A stretch of 64,000 nt of DNA from Clusia tigrina (GCA_920105625.2 OV050030.1:142256291-142320290); one strand, 5' to 3'; counted from the stretch's first letter, positions 35,888-48,224 are shown. The notes: generated by a model from the sequence alone, not told the origin. Program-made: numbers and translations.

Positions 35888-36670
35888 TCACATAAGAGGG
35901 AAGTTGAAAATTGGAAATCCATGTAAAGAACGTATGCAAAACAATAGAAACCGCTTTTGAACTGATTCAATAGCATCAGAGTAACAGACATATCTAGGAC
36001 ACCAAACAACAATTGCATATTCGAACGATGGGCGTACAGAAGTTTGGTAATAAAGGGGTCTTTGAACCCCTTTGACCAGCGTTTTATGAAGCAAAGAAAT
36101 AAGATAACTTAATCGGACTTAAAATCGGCTACCTTAGCAGAAAATTTGTATCTACGATAATATTTAACTTTTCAGTTGCGTAGCCTGCGGAGGCTATCAG
36201 TAAACTAAATTGCGGAGGAAGAAGCAGCACCCAGACGTTTAGGACTACATTGCTCGAATGCATCTAACATGCTCCGGTTAAACAAAACCACTGCACTCGC
36301 ATGGGGACTGACGAGAGGATATCTCCAAGATTGCAGACCTGTCTGTACGATTGAACAACTCCTTCAATTTATTCAAATCAACCTGCTTATATTCAAAAGA
36401 TTCGACAGGTAAATGATCTATACAACTTGACATTAAAAAAGGCAATCTGGCAGACACCTCCAATGTTGGATGGTGAGGGTCTTCAGGAAACACCAAAGGA
36501 TCAACAGAGGAAATTGAAATAAATTCCATTTCTTCCACAAAGACCATATCAAGAAGTCTACCCATTTTATTATAGATTGAATTTATCTGCGAGAAGGTAG
36601 AACCACAATAGACTAGACGTAACGATAGCGATTGCAAGAACGTCTGCACTCGTTGCGTCGATTTTGACAT
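35888..36670 (-). pseudogene. LINE relic: endonuclease end and RT C-terminus with the middle missing
   Basis: 36670-36278 encodes the region at the end of an AP-type endonuclease and beyond (MGRLLDMVFVEEMEF and PLVFPEDPHHPTLEVSA). 36094-35888 encodes an RT C-terminal segment (SVRPSFEYAIVVWCP, IESVQKRFLLF). The whole RT catalytic region that should lie between them is gone. Confidence 0.65.
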
Positions 36671-36925
36671 TTAACCCAAAATGTGACGCTATCACACGCA
36701 TCGATGGATGGCTGTTTACATAAATTCGGAGCACATCCCCCACAGCGGCGATTAAATTGTATCCAAATTCCGAAAAGAGAATTTAATAAGTTTAAAGCTG
36801 AAAATTTCAAACTCAAATTTGATAATATAGAAAAACATGAAACTGCAAAAGCTCCACTAGAAAATTCTCAGAAATACGAAACAGATGAAGAAGAATTGGC
36901 CAGAGAAACTGAATGGATACTGTAA
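36668..36925 (+). pseudogene. Unidentified coding-like segment, possible terminal exon
   Basis: A charged frame after a stop at 36665-36667. It includes GCLHKFGAHPPQRRLNCIQI, then a Lys/Glu-rich part ending TDEEELARETEWIL and a TAA at 36923-36925. No family recognised. A sequence like a splice acceptor (CATCCCCCACAG, ending at about 36749) lies within it and an AATAAA at about 37096 lies 170 bases downstream, which would suit a 3' terminal exon of a host gene. The left end overlaps a minus-strand LINE relic. It could be a real exon, a gene relic or chance. Confidence 0.35.
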
Positions 36926-37095
36926 CGACACTTTTTATAGCTGGGGTAAACTCAGCGGATTCCAGGGGTCGTATACAGAAAATATAAAACAAATCCTGCG
37001 AGTTAAATTAATTTCAGTGTATTTTTTCAGAATACTGATTATGGACTGTTGTTAGTCTTTACTCAAAACAATTCTACTTCCTTAACTCTATGTTT

Positions 37096-37101
37096 GTGCA
37101 A
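37096..37101 (+). terminator. Possible poly(A) signal
   Basis: AATAAA followed within about 15 bases by GT-rich sequence (AATGTGTACTTGTTTT), downstream of the unidentified coding-like segment. Confidence 0.35.
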
Positions 37102-37165
37102 ATAAACTTATTCAATGTGTACTTGTTTTCATGTCTCTATGTCCCGATAAGTGTGTGTCTCAGTG

Positions 37166-37477
37166 ATTCAGTGGGAGAACGATTAAAACCCAGATGCTCT
37201 CACTGAGTCCCTATGGTTTCTGTACGACGTATGACTTAGTGGGAGAACGATTAAAAACCAGATGCTCTCACTGAGTCCCATGGTTTTTGTACGGCGTATG
37301 ACTTAGTGGGAAAACGATCAAAAACCAGAGGTTCTCACTAAGTCCCTAAGTCTCGGTGGCGTATGTGTCTCAGTGAGAAAATGATTAAAAACCAGATGTT
37401 CTCACTGAGTCCCTATAGTCTCTGTCCGTGTATGGCTTAGCGAGAAAACGATTAAAAAACCAGATGTTCTCGCTAAG
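37166..37477. repeat. Array of five hairpin-forming units, about 67 bp each
   Basis: Hairpins at 37166-37207, 37233-37277, 37300-37344, 37369-37409 and 37436-37477. Each has an 11-12-bp stem and a conserved A-rich loop of about 20 bases (core GATTAAAAACCAGAT). The stems change in step: the fourth unit pairs CTCAGTGAGAA with TTCTCACTGAG, while the fifth pairs CTTAGCGAGAA with TTCTCGCTAAG. The third has CTTAG/CTAAG where the second has CTTAG/CTGAG (a G-T pair). The spacers between hairpins are less conserved but share GTATG. It could be a structured RNA, tandem palindromic protein sites, or 5' monomers of the LINE that starts about 1 kb downstream. Confidence 0.8.
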
Positions 37478-38400
37478 CTTACTGTGTTCTTATTGTACTT
37501 TGTGTGGCGTAGAGCTGTTGCTAGTCAGGATGTTGGTGATCGACGAAGAGACCTACTGCTTGGGCCACATGGTTTATATAGCCCAACTGGTCACAGCGGC
37601 TGTGCATCTTGTTATTGGCGGGCCACCGTTGTGTAACTTTACTTCCGTTGGCCGGCCCCGCTTTCTGCTAGTCGCCTCGCTTGTTGTTGTTGTGGCCATG
37701 CTTCTTGTTGTTGTGGTCCGGCATGTTGTTGTTGCAGTATTTTGCCATTGGGCCACCTTCAACTTCAGACGATCAGCCACCTCACTCCAACGGCCCCTGT
37801 TTGGCCTGCAGAATTGTTGGCTGCAGGCAGCGCTGTCCGGAATCCTGTAGTGTCGTTGTTATTAAATATTTTATGTTAAATTTAACTGGCAACCAGCATT
37901 TCATTTGTATTCCTTGTTCTGCTTTGTACTTGCTGGCCGTTGGCGTGGTGGTCGCTCTATCGTTGTCCCTCTTGCGCTTTGCTCTCGTTTCTTCTTGTTG
38001 TTAGTGTAAAATTGCCGAGAAAGCGCACTCGGCAAATTCCACCGCTTGAGTTCGTGCACTCACCTTCTCTTGTCCTGCATGTATTTGTTGTATTCTTCGT
38101 CGCTGTGTTTTTCCTCTCTTCGCAAGCGTAGCGTTGGTTGGCAAGATCGCTGGCTGTGTGTGAGGTTGCTTTTGTTGTAATCCTAGTTATTATTCCAACT
38201 GGTATAATATGCTGATGGTGATCTTTTCTCCTGCCACTGCTGCGCTGATTGGTTACAACATATGTAGTTTTTCGTTAAACTTCTAATGCAGTTGCTTCGG
38301 TTTGTAATTGTGGGCGTTTCCTTAATGTAATTAATCGGGTCTGTTATTCATGATGTGTTTGTGGATATAGTTGGGAAGCAACTCTGTCACCTGTAGTGTG
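37478..38400. other. GC-richer region with TGT/TTG repeats, no assigned gene
   Basis: Base composition differs from the surroundings, with TTGTTGTTG and GTTGTTGTGG runs at 37680-37735 and 37990-38010. A plus-strand hydrophobic frame and a minus-strand Thr-rich frame overlap here, and neither shows a domain. It may be the 5' untranslated region of the LINE at 38400-42150. Confidence 0.4.
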
Positions 38401-38544
38401 GGCAAAAATTTCCACCGAAGATTTTAGTCCTCACAATACTTAAAAGGAATAAACACGTTAAGAAAAGGAAGGCAAATTCATCTCCCGAACACATTCAAAG
38501 TTCTAATAAGAACAATTCAAAACAAATAATGAACCGATTACTAA

Positions 38545-39175
38545 GAAAGAAAAACGCCCTCCTCCCGTTATGATTATGGGAGTCAGCGAGTACAAAGAAA
38601 TGTATAACTTGATAAAGAAAAATATTTGCAACGCATTTTCATTAAAACTATTAAACAATGGAATTTTTAAAATAAATCTCTATAATAGCGATTACTATAG
38701 AGCCATAACCAAATTGTTGTCAAGAACAAATTTGTCTTGGGATACTTATGAGAGCAAACAAGATCGTCCCATTGGAGTATTGGCTAAAAAACTGCAACGT
38801 TCATGCAACCCGGAATTAATTCTTCTAGATCTTCAAGATCAAGGATTTAAAATAATTAGCGCAACAAACAAATTAAAATGGAAGTCAAAGGACCCATTAG
38901 ATATGTTTCTTTTAACATTCGCTGCAAGCGAAGATACTAAAAAAATATTTAAAAGAACCAATATTTTAAACTCTATAGTAGAAATAGAGCCATTAAAACA
39001 CTCAAAACTAATTCCACAATGCAAAAATTGTCTAAACTAGACAACCAGCAACCAAAATGTTGTAACTGTGGTGAAGCTCATCCAGCAAACTATAGAGGTT
39101 GTATGGAACCGCAAGAACTACAAGAAACACGTAACAGAGCCAGCCAACAGAAAAAGCTCCTCAGCCAGGTACAGT
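38545..39175 (+). pseudogene. Jockey-like ORF1 (gag), broken
   Basis: The open part at 38570-39040 begins in a Pro-rich stretch (RPPPVMIMGVSEYKEM) and continues with the RNA-binding and pre-knuckle fold of Jockey gags (PIGVLAKKLQRSC, LDLQDQGFKIISATNK, DPLDMFLLTF). It ends at 39040. In another frame at about 39055-39105 a knuckle follows with CCNCGEAHPANYRGC. The first of the usual knuckles is missing, apparently by deletion. Confidence 0.7.
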
Positions 39176-39419
39176 AAACTCACCTGCAATGCAAACTACG
39201 CATAAATGAAAAGAATGAGCAAAGCCTAAGTTACGCTCAAGTAGCGAGAAACGAGAATGCCACAAAGTCTAATTGTGTAGAAGAATATTGTGTCAAATTT
39301 TGAAACAATTAAAAAAACAAGAAGAATTTAATAAAAGCCTAGAAACTCGTCTAGTAAGACTCGAGCAGGGCTCAATGCAACAAAATTACCCTCATAAACA
39401 ATGATACTAAAAATAATGC

Positions 39420-40165
39420 TATAGAATGCGATCGGGCTGGCCAAACATCAACCCGAATTACAAATCATACTCAACGAAGAAAAAATTTATGTTTGTCTGA
39501 TTTCTGAAACATTTCACAAATCAGTCGTTCATAAAAATTTATAACTATGAGACTTACTAGATTATTCAGCTCGTGGTGGTAGCGCAATAATCGTAAGAAA
39601 AAATATGGAACATTACGAGTCAGAGAAATTCCGTACTTATGAAATCCAAGCAAACACTATCATTATAAATTTATACCACCAACCGCTAGCGCTCACGGTA
39701 TTGTACAGTCCGCCGAGACACAAAATTAATAGTGAATTGTACGTTAAATTTATAAATAAGCACGAAACCAGATTTATAGTAGGAGGAGATTCCAATGCCA
39801 AAAAAATCTATTGGGGATCCAGACTAACCACAACAAAAGGGCGTGAGTTATTTAAAGCTGCCAGAGATACGGGTTGCGAGTTTATCTCAACTGGTAAGCC
39901 AACTTATTGGCCAAGCGATCCTGGAAAGATACCTGATTTAATAGATTTCTTTTTAATTAAAAAAGTTTCAAAGAAATATTTACAAATACATGAGGGTTTT
40001 GATCTCAATTCCGACCACTCTCCGGGTTTCTTATCAGTAAGCGAAAATATAATTAAAAAAATGCAAAATAAATGTCTAACCAACAAGTTTACCGAGTGGC
40101 ACTATTTCAAAGAAGTGCTAGGTAAAAACACTCGTCACATAGAACCGCTAAAACCAGAAGAATAA
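39420..40165 (+). pseudogene. Jockey-like AP-type endonuclease
   Basis: The 39605-40165 frame carries LTVLYSPP, then VGGDSNAKKIYWGSRL, then KPTYWPSDPGKIPDLIDFFL and NSDHSPGFLS, the expected order of endonuclease motifs. The N-terminal motifs upstream of 39605 are in broken frames. In active relatives it nicks target DNA to prime reverse transcription. Confidence 0.75.
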
Positions 40166-40679
40166 CTAGAATACAAAACCTTAAAACTAATGCAAAATAT
40201 TCAAAATGCTGCTTAAAAAGGAAATCCGAAGAAATAAAAGTTCTAATAACAAACAACAGAAAACTCCGGCGTCGCTGGCACCAAAGTAGCTCACCCAATG
40301 ATAATAATACATAAAAATACTACAAATAAGCTAAGTAAAGAAAGAAAGGTTTTCAAAAATGAATCGACTGGCAGGCTCTTATGAAACCTGTCACACGACA
40401 AAAAACAATGACTACTCTTTGTGGAAAGCCACGAAAATCATAAAAAGGCCCACATTACCGATTCCTCCAATTAAAATGGCTAATGGTGGCTAAGCCAAAA
40501 GCAACATTGAAAAGGCTCACACTTTTGGCGACCACCTTATGAAAATCTTTACGCCAAATGATGGCGTAGAAATTGATACGAATCACAAAATCAACTATGA
40601 GAAGAAGGCAAGCATTCTGAGGTGTACCCATTCCGAAGTAAAATGTGAGATAAAAAACCTAAAATTGAAAAAAGTACAG

Positions 40680-42000
40680 GTTTTGATCTGATAACAGCAG
40701 AAATTTTTAAAGAGCTGCCATAGATGTGTATTGGAAATCTTTCAACTTTGTATAATGCCATATTTAAACTTCGACATGTCCCAAGCATCTGGAAAGTGGC
40801 CGAAGTAACAATGCTTTCCAAACCAGGCAAAGTACCACAAGAAGTGTCATCATATAGACCAATCTCTCTGTTACCGATACTATCGAAAGTCTTTGAGAAG
40901 CTGCTACACAATAAACTCCAGCCAATTATTGACGAAAAGAAACTCATACCAAAACACCAATTTGGTTTCAGAAGACAACATTCAACTATAGATCTAGTTC
41001 ACGGGATCGTCGAAGTTATTGAAAACTCATTTGAAGAGAAAAAGTCTGTTCTGCGGTATTTCTAGATGTAGCGCAGGCATTCGACAAAGTTTGGCATAAA
41101 GGTCTGCTCCATAAACTGCAATTGATTCTACCTGCCGAATATTGTGAAATTATCGAATCATAACTTCAAAAAAGATACTTCAGAACTAAGCAAGATGATG
41201 CCTATTCTGGGCTCCGCGAAGTTAATGCAGGTGTTCCTCAAGGCAGCATATTAGGGCCCCTACTCTATCTCCTATTCAAAGGTGATTTACCGATCGAACA
41301 AAACCATATCACCGCAACATTCGCTGACGATACGGCACTCGTAGCTACTGGTGGCACAGAGGAAATCTCAGTAGAGAAACTCTAGCGTGCCGTAAATTCA
41401 ATATTTAATTGGACAAAGAAATGGCGTATTAAAATAAATAACAGGAAATCGGTCAACATCGACTTTACGAATAAAAAGGTTAGACATAACCCGCTATATA
41501 TAGACGGAATAGAAGTACCATACTCAAATAACCCTAAGTATTTGGGTATGACACTAGACGTAAAGCTCCGATGGTGTGCACATGTGAAAAAGAAAAGAGA
41601 AGAACTCGAAATAAAATATAAAAAATTGTACTGGTTAATTGGCAGATCATCTACGCATTCTACATATAACAAGCTTTTGTTATATAATCAAATCTTGAAA
41701 CCCGTATGGAGTTACGGCATTCAATTTTGGGGATGCACCACACAAACCAATATTAAAAGAATACAAAAATTTCAAAACAAAGTTCTACGGAACATAGTCA
41801 ATGCACCCTGGTACGTACGAATGTCAGACCTCCACAGAGATCTTGGCGTGAAGACGGTACACAGCGAAATTATTAAAGTCGCAATCTTACATTACGAACG
41901 ACTTCAACACCATATAAACGAAGAGGCATCGAAACTCTCCGAACTAAACAAAACGGAACGACGTCTTAAGAGAACGAAGCCCAGAGACCTCACAAACTAG
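40680..42000 (+). pseudogene. Jockey-like reverse transcriptase, broken by stops
   Basis: Fingers: SYRPISLLPILSKVFEKLL and HQFGFRRQHSTIDLV, ending at a stop at 41063-41065. The palm continues in another frame: AFDKVWHKGLL, a stop at 41161-41163, then GVPQGSILGPLLYLLF and the catalytic TFADDTAL (about 41320-41343). Another stop lies near 41383-41385. The C-terminal part 41542-42000 is open and has the thumb and LKPVWSYGIQFWGC. The catalytic motif itself is intact. Confidence 0.8.
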
Positions 42001-42150
42001 TAGCACCAATGTGGTGTGAATTATCCAGCTGAATATAATGAATAAATTTAAATTGCTCGTTAGTTTTTGAATGTATAAATTAGTTGCAATATTATAAACG
42101 CTGTATATGTACGAGTACGTATAATTATACCGTTTAAATAAAAAAAAATT

Positions 42151-44420
42151 CGAATTTAACAGCTAATTTTAATATACATATTTGTGAAATTATAAAAATT
42201 TTGAGGAGCGCTTAAAATTTCACGACAGATTAGAACAGTGCTGCTAACTCAAACTGAAGGGCTTATACGAGCACAAGCCGTTTTCTTTCATCTTCAAATG
42301 CAGGTTTCCAAACAGATAAAAGTCGAATCGTGCCAAAATACAGAGAGTGGTTGATAGTTAAATTGCCAATAGATGGTAACATATAATAGATGATCTAATA
42401 TAATATAAATATTTTGTGAACACTTCAACTACCATTGCCAAAACAACGACAACAAGAACAACTAAACGCTTCAGTTGCAGTGATTAAGTAAATGCTAATC
42501 ATTTAACAAAACTTATTATATTCAATTTTTCTTCTTTGTATTGGAGGCGTTATTAAATACCTCTACGGCACATTTCCATATTTTCATTTTACTCTTTGAT
42601 TTTATAATACTGAAGATGTAAGTTAACAGTTTATATTCAATTAGTACGTATTAGTTATATTCGATATAATTTAATGAGCAAATTATAGCAATCATGGCAT
42701 TTTCGTTAAGTGGTTAGTTACCTTCGGTATTTACGAATGTTAGAAGCGTCACTAGTGAGTGAAATGTCTAATCAAAGGTATTTTCCAAAATCTACTGTTG
42801 ATTGAAGGTTAAGGAATATAGCATTCTTCTATGATACCCAGATATATGATCTGAACTCTTTAAACGTCTGGGCTTAGGAAAATCTTTACTAGTATTAACT
42901 TTGATTGATATTAGATATCAATATCCGGTTTAAGTAATATACATTTGGCATATTCGCTTCTTAAAGTTTTCCAAATTTTATTTGAAGGGGTGTGGAATAA
43001 ACTGAATCATCTTATTGCTCTTTAATCTAGATGCTTCCATCGAGGTCCGTGAATAACCAAAGATTTTAAGATTTGTTTAATAAGATTGAGCTCTGTGCTT
43101 ATTGTTAGCAGAATGCTAGTCGATTCTTACTACTACAGTAAACGGAGTTTGTAGTAAATTTTGCCATTAGTGGTTTTTATCCAATCGATAAGTCCTTTTA
43201 ATAAAAATAATTTAGTTTTCCATGAATCAGTACCAAAAAGATGAACGAAAATCGGAGAGCTGTATATAATTCTTGCTGATTATTCAATTAAGAATTTTAG
43301 TGTTTGCTCACTATTTGTACTGTAAGAGGGATTAACTGGAAAACATTAATTCGATTTGTTTCAGGTCATCCACTTAGTCTTCGTTTGTTTCATTTCCAAG
43401 CTCTGGATGTTCCATGTATGGATACCGTTTTGGTTCGGCTTCAATATGTCAGTTTCTTAGGAATAACTGAGGAATAAAAAATGTCTCTGAATCATGATTT
43501 CCAGTCTATGTATTTATCTATTCTATTTTTGTGCTTCTCATTAACTTTTCAACGCGCATTGGCTCTGACACCTCTGATCAATATCTTAGAGCAAATTGCC
43601 ATCTTTTTGGTACAGTTAACATGTTGAGTAGTAGAATAATTGAAGAGTAAATTTGTTCTGCTCATCAGTTAGGGGTTGCTTTGGAAAACGTTACGGATGT
43701 GCAAATTCTCTTTTAAATGCATAGCATATTTGTTGTGTTATTGGGGTCTATGTAAATCGTTTAGATCAGCGATGTCTACGCCGAACAAAAATAAGTTCCG
43801 GTAGCACCGAGCAAATAGAAGGCATTATCATATACTTAACACAGATTGAGCGTACCTTGCCCTTTACCCTGAAGCTCCGACTCCACTTCACCAACATGTC
43901 AATAGCGACAACGAAAAAACAAAAATTAAAATTTTTGTGTGTCTTGGGGAATTTATGTACAGTATTTATTTAATTTATAGTTATTATTTGAACTTAATTT
44001 AACATAATTTGTTGACTTTTGCCATTCACTAGCAGAATAATATTATTAATGTTAGCGCCTTCAAATTTTCACAGTTGATAACCAACTCAATGCAAATATT
44101 TGTTTTTGGCGTTATCGAGTGTTTACATTGACATGAATGCAAGTGTGTACTTATCTGTTATGTTCGCATTCATTTTTCTTTGTGTTATTTTCTGTAGCTC
44201 CTGATAATTTTTTCGTCGACATCCGTGGCTTAGATGGTAAAAGTGGACGAATTCGATTAAATATCTCTCGGTCCCGACTAGCTTTATTATACTATGACCT
44301 CTACATATATCTTCCAACCTCGTACTGCTCGTATCAATACAGAGTGTTGATACGAAAGATTTAATACTTTTTGACTATAAAATTTTTTTAATTAAAAGAA
44401 AATAGATTTTATGTTTACAG
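42151..44420. other. No recognised gene
   Basis: 2.3 kb, A+T-rich. No frame with a domain, no clear repeat. Confidence 0.5.
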
Positions 44421-44429
44421 ATCGTTTAT

Positions 44430-45018
44430 TTAATCTTTAAAATTTTGTATGAAAAACAATGCCTGCAAATATCCGCCTCTATTAGCCGAGCTTACTTTGA
44501 TTGCATTTTTCATCACTTTTTCACACATTTCACCCTGTATCATGTTAATTTCTTCTCTAATGTTCCTTTTAATTTGATCAGTAATATGAGTTTTATTAGG
44601 ATAAACTTTACTTTTAAAATAACCCCAAAAAAAGAAGTCGGGAACATCTATATGCGGTGACCGTGGAGGCCAATCCACATTTCCAGATTTCGAAATTAAC
44701 TGTTGTGGAAATATATTTTGTAACAATTTCATGCTAGAGAAGTATGACATGTGGCACCGTTATGTTGGAGCACAGGTGCACCAAACCATTGAACAGTGGT
44801 TCCACTTGTATGCGTCAGAGTGACGAAAATAATTACTGTAAAAATATTGAGTATAAATATATATTCATTGGTAGAAAAATATAATTTTCTGAAAAAATGG
44901 GCGTGGTCGAACCTCTTTAATGCCCACTTGAACCAAAAAATCTTGATAATAAAAACAATTGAAATTAATGGATATATTCATATAACTATCAATATAACTA
45001 TAAGAGCTGGCCACCCTT
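44430..45018 (-). pseudogene. Tc1/mariner-like transposase C-terminus and element end
   Basis: 44750-44430 encodes the C-terminal catalytic part: WPPRSPHIDVPDFFFWGYFK, with the third acidic residue region, then a helical tail ending in QNFKD. To the right, at about 45006-45018, GCTGGCCACCCTTAAT resembles the terminal repeat of the element at 28435-29190 (CCAGCTG...GGGTGGC). The N-terminal half of the transposase is missing, so this is the complementary kind of deletion to the copy at 28435. Confidence 0.65.
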
Positions 45019-45740
45019 AATTAGTAAACATACAAACTGGTCACTCTAATTTAATCCATATTCTATCCTATAATATTTGCCGTGTCAGCGGAACAGCTAC
45101 ATTGTATCATCTGCGTAGACGAAGCTTCTCCGCTGCCATTGCTATGAAATATAAACAATACTCCAATGCATGCTCAAGCTGCTGCGCGAATATGAACCGC
45201 GACGGCTTCTGCAGTGTTAAGCATGTTTGCACCATTTGAAATATACATACGTACATAGCGCTGAGAATGCAAGCCATACTCAAAACTCCTACTCCTACAT
45301 TTTTGCAGCATCAGCAAATAATTTTAAGATAAACAATTTCTATGTTAGAATTAGGTATAAAAGTAAGCCCATTCTCATTTGTATTTTAGTTCTTAAGAGA
45401 GAAGTCACAATAAAAGTTTAAACACTTAACTACAGACATAAAAAAAAATTATTCAGAAAAAAGCAATATAAATTTACTTAAAAATTATTACAAAAAATTT
45501 GAATGAAAAAAAAATGTTTTACGAATCTATTCTGCTAGCAAATCTAATGTAGACGTCAAAAAAATTCTCTAAATAATTTTTCCTACTACTTGGAAAAAGC
45601 TGGGCTGAACTTAAAAGCAAAATATGTAATAAATCTGCATTCGTTACTACAAGGTGTATCTTTCTTGTATGACGAAGTCTAAAAATTTTGATATCTTTAT
45701 ACTTTACCTCAGCTGCTTCCTCAGATGGCTCTCTAACAAT
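45019..45740. other. No recognised gene
   Basis: A+T-rich flank. Nothing that I can support. Confidence 0.5.
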
Positions 45741-45747
45741 GCATTTT

Positions 45748-46074
45748 CTATAACGTTAGGTCCAACCAAGGATATGTTGCAATTAATCGTCTGGCGGTGT
45801 CGAGCGTGAAGTCCCTGAATTTTTCTATATTTATGTTGTACCCTGTATACGAGTATATGGTTTGCAATAAAACGCAACATATTTTCAAGAGACCTTTATC
45901 GAAACTAGTAATATCAGCAGATCCATCTAAGTTATTAAAAAAAATGTTTTTGTCATAATTAGATTTGCCACTATTTCTTTTGGCAATCGAGTCTATAAGC
46001 AACATGTAAAAAATATTCAAAAAACCTAATCCAGGAATGCAAAGGAGATAATCAAAATGCATAACGCTCTTCAT
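45748..46074 (-). pseudogene. Unidentified coding-like fragment
   Basis: 108-codon minus-strand frame ending in INIEKFRDFTLDTARRLIATYPW. The last part has the look of a conserved protein segment (Phe...Thr-Ala...Tyr-Pro-Trp) found in repetitive insect open frames, as far as I recall. No name given. It could be part of an unknown mobile element. Confidence 0.3.
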
Positions 46075-47388
46075 GAACCCGTTTTTCTAAACACTATATT
46101 ATTCACCTCTTTCGGCGTGGCGTCGTATATTTAACACTTTGTATAGGAGGTTAAAGAACCACATTATGTTGCACATCAATTTTTATACTGCCAACAATAT
46201 ATTCTATGGAGTTAAAGGCGTAAATTGTTTGCTTAAAATAATTCTCTTCTTCAATAGATGCCTCACTAGTCTATTTCTTAAACTTTATGCTTATCGGTCA
46301 ACAAAATCGTAGTGATATTGGATGTGGTTTTTTACCAATCAATATGAGATAATTTATTGAATCGTCCTGTATATAGGGTAATCACAGCTTCGTTGGTATT
46401 TTCGAACGCATATATTCGAGCTTTAAATATACCACTTTTCGAACATTTGAAATTTTCGAACATGGTATTTGGATCAGCTGAGCCAACTTATGCCAATGTA
46501 TCGTCATTTGAATTTTTCTTTTTTTCCATTTGTTTACGCTTTGATTACGTGAATTGTATTTAAATAATGCCAAGAATGACAGAAAAGTAGAAAATTATTC
46601 AAGTTTTGTGCTTGCAACACGATAATAGTTTAATTTTTATGGATTCAAGTAAGTTTGTATACTTTGCCAACTACTTAAATCAATTGCTTATTTGTTGGTT
46701 CATTTGGCAGGGAGAGTAGCGAAGAAGACTTAGTATAAAATGCTTGTGCAGTTGGTTTCTGCATTTAACTTGATGACTAAGGATGCCGTAAAGGAAACGA
46801 ATATATGTGTGCTTACTTCAAATGCGGTATTTCCTTAAGAAAATTTATTATTTTTGTCTCCTCGAGTGGCACCCACTTCTTGTTTGGCATAATTCTTTTC
46901 CGCTTCAATTGCTTTTCCATTTTTTCAAATTTCAATTTAAACAAACAGATAATCAAATACGCGCGCCAAAAAACATCACGATCATATTAGTATTTTGTGC
47001 TATTGCCAACTATACATAAACCAAAAACCAAACGAGTGCGGATGTCTGAAGCCGGCTTACACCGATTTCCAAATACTCTTTACCTTCCATTGTGTTTGCG
47101 AGTTCAACAATGGGGATGCTTTCTTCAGAAATCATCATTAGGAGCATATCAGGAATGATAGAAATAAAGATTACGACATGCGCACGATATCCCGTTAGAT
47201 GACGTAGTATGTCCAACTGTATAGTTTGTCAAGGGTTACCAACTTCGTGTGTTACTAAATAATTTACTAAGAACTATTTTTATATAAAAAATCAATTGAA
47301 TTTCATACGAAACCATTGATAAATATAATTCCAATCTTTACTTTTGATGTGAATGAAATGATCATTTCGTACAAAAAAATGTATATAT
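46075..47388. other. No recognised gene
   Basis: Short overlapping frames on both strands without domains. No repeat seen. Confidence 0.5.
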
Positions 47389-48224
47389 TGTGTGAGATTT
47401 GGGAATCTTGCAAGAAAAATGTAAACATGAGGTGTGCAGTGTGCAAAATGCAAGCAAGCCAACATTAAAAAATTAAGTGAGAAACTGTGCGGAAAGTTTA
47501 CATTTTGTGTGTTTTGAATGAATTCTATATATTTTGCTATAGTTAGTGGAAAAACTGTACACTTTTACAGTTGGATGGATACCTTAGACCGGATTTAGTA
47601 GAATCTTATTGCGTGCTGTGAAAACACTAAATATTCCATGTAGTAGCTGAGGATATGACCTAAGTATATAAATGTAGTCTGTAAGCTTAGAAAATTACAT
47701 TTAGTTTATTGAGAAAGAAAATTTCAGTAAATAAATAAATGTGGAAAATAATGAAATCGAGCTAGAAAAACTGGAATATGACAGTTTGGAGAATTTGGCT
47801 GACTTTATTTTCCACAGATTGAAAATGAAAACCCTATTCTTGTGGTTAATAGTTATGTACACTAGTAATAACAATTCAAAGGAAATTGTTTCACTAATAA
47901 TTCCTATGAATTGTCAGACAAATAGTTCCTATGAATTATCAGATAAATAATTCCTATGAATTGTCAGACAAATAATTCCTATGAAGTATCAGACAAATAA
48001 TTCCTGTGAATTATCAGAGACATAATTCTTAAAATTCTGAGCAATTTGGTCAATTACAATACAAAAAGGCAGCATTTGAAGACTGCGAATTCAGTATTGT
48101 ATTGGGAATTGAAGATGCAACTCAAAATTAATTATAACAAAAATAATAGTTTAAAAAAAAAAACTTTTAGTTTAATAATAAAATTAAAAATCTTTTAATT
48201 TTTTTTGCAACAATAAAACCAAAC
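47389..48224 (+). repeat. Probable orphan LTR end upstream of a primer-binding site (left boundary uncertain)
   Basis: Inferred only from the primer site at 48225 and an AATAAA just before it (about 48212-48217). The sequence begins TGTGTGAG near 47389, which may be the LTR start. Internal tandem repeats lie at 47897-48030. No matching second LTR was seen in the window. Confidence 0.35.
47897..48030 (+). repeat. Tandem repeat, 25-bp unit, five copies
   Basis: Unit starting ATAATTCCTATGAATTGTCA, in five near-identical copies (47897, 47922, 47947, 47972, 47997) plus nine bases of a sixth. 25 is not a multiple of three, so it is not a coding repeat. Confidence 0.85.

Larger units (their letters stand above)
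38400..42150 (+). mobile_element. Jockey-like LINE, nearly full length but broken
   Basis: Order gag, zinc knuckle, endonuclease, RT, 3' end with A8-9 at about 42141-42149. The 5' boundary is not visible. Coding parts are listed separately. The domain order and the RT C-terminus (NAPWYVRMSDLHRDLGVKTV) fit Jockey-clade elements. Confidence 0.8.

Noticed and set aside
37166..37477. CRISPR-like array
   Set aside because: Eukaryotic sequence, only five units, spacers similar to each other, no cas genes; the repeats are hairpins with partially conserved spacers.
37428..37850. 140-codon plus-strand hydrophobic frame
   Set aside because: Valine/leucine-rich because of TTG/GTT repeats; starts inside the hairpin array; no domain.
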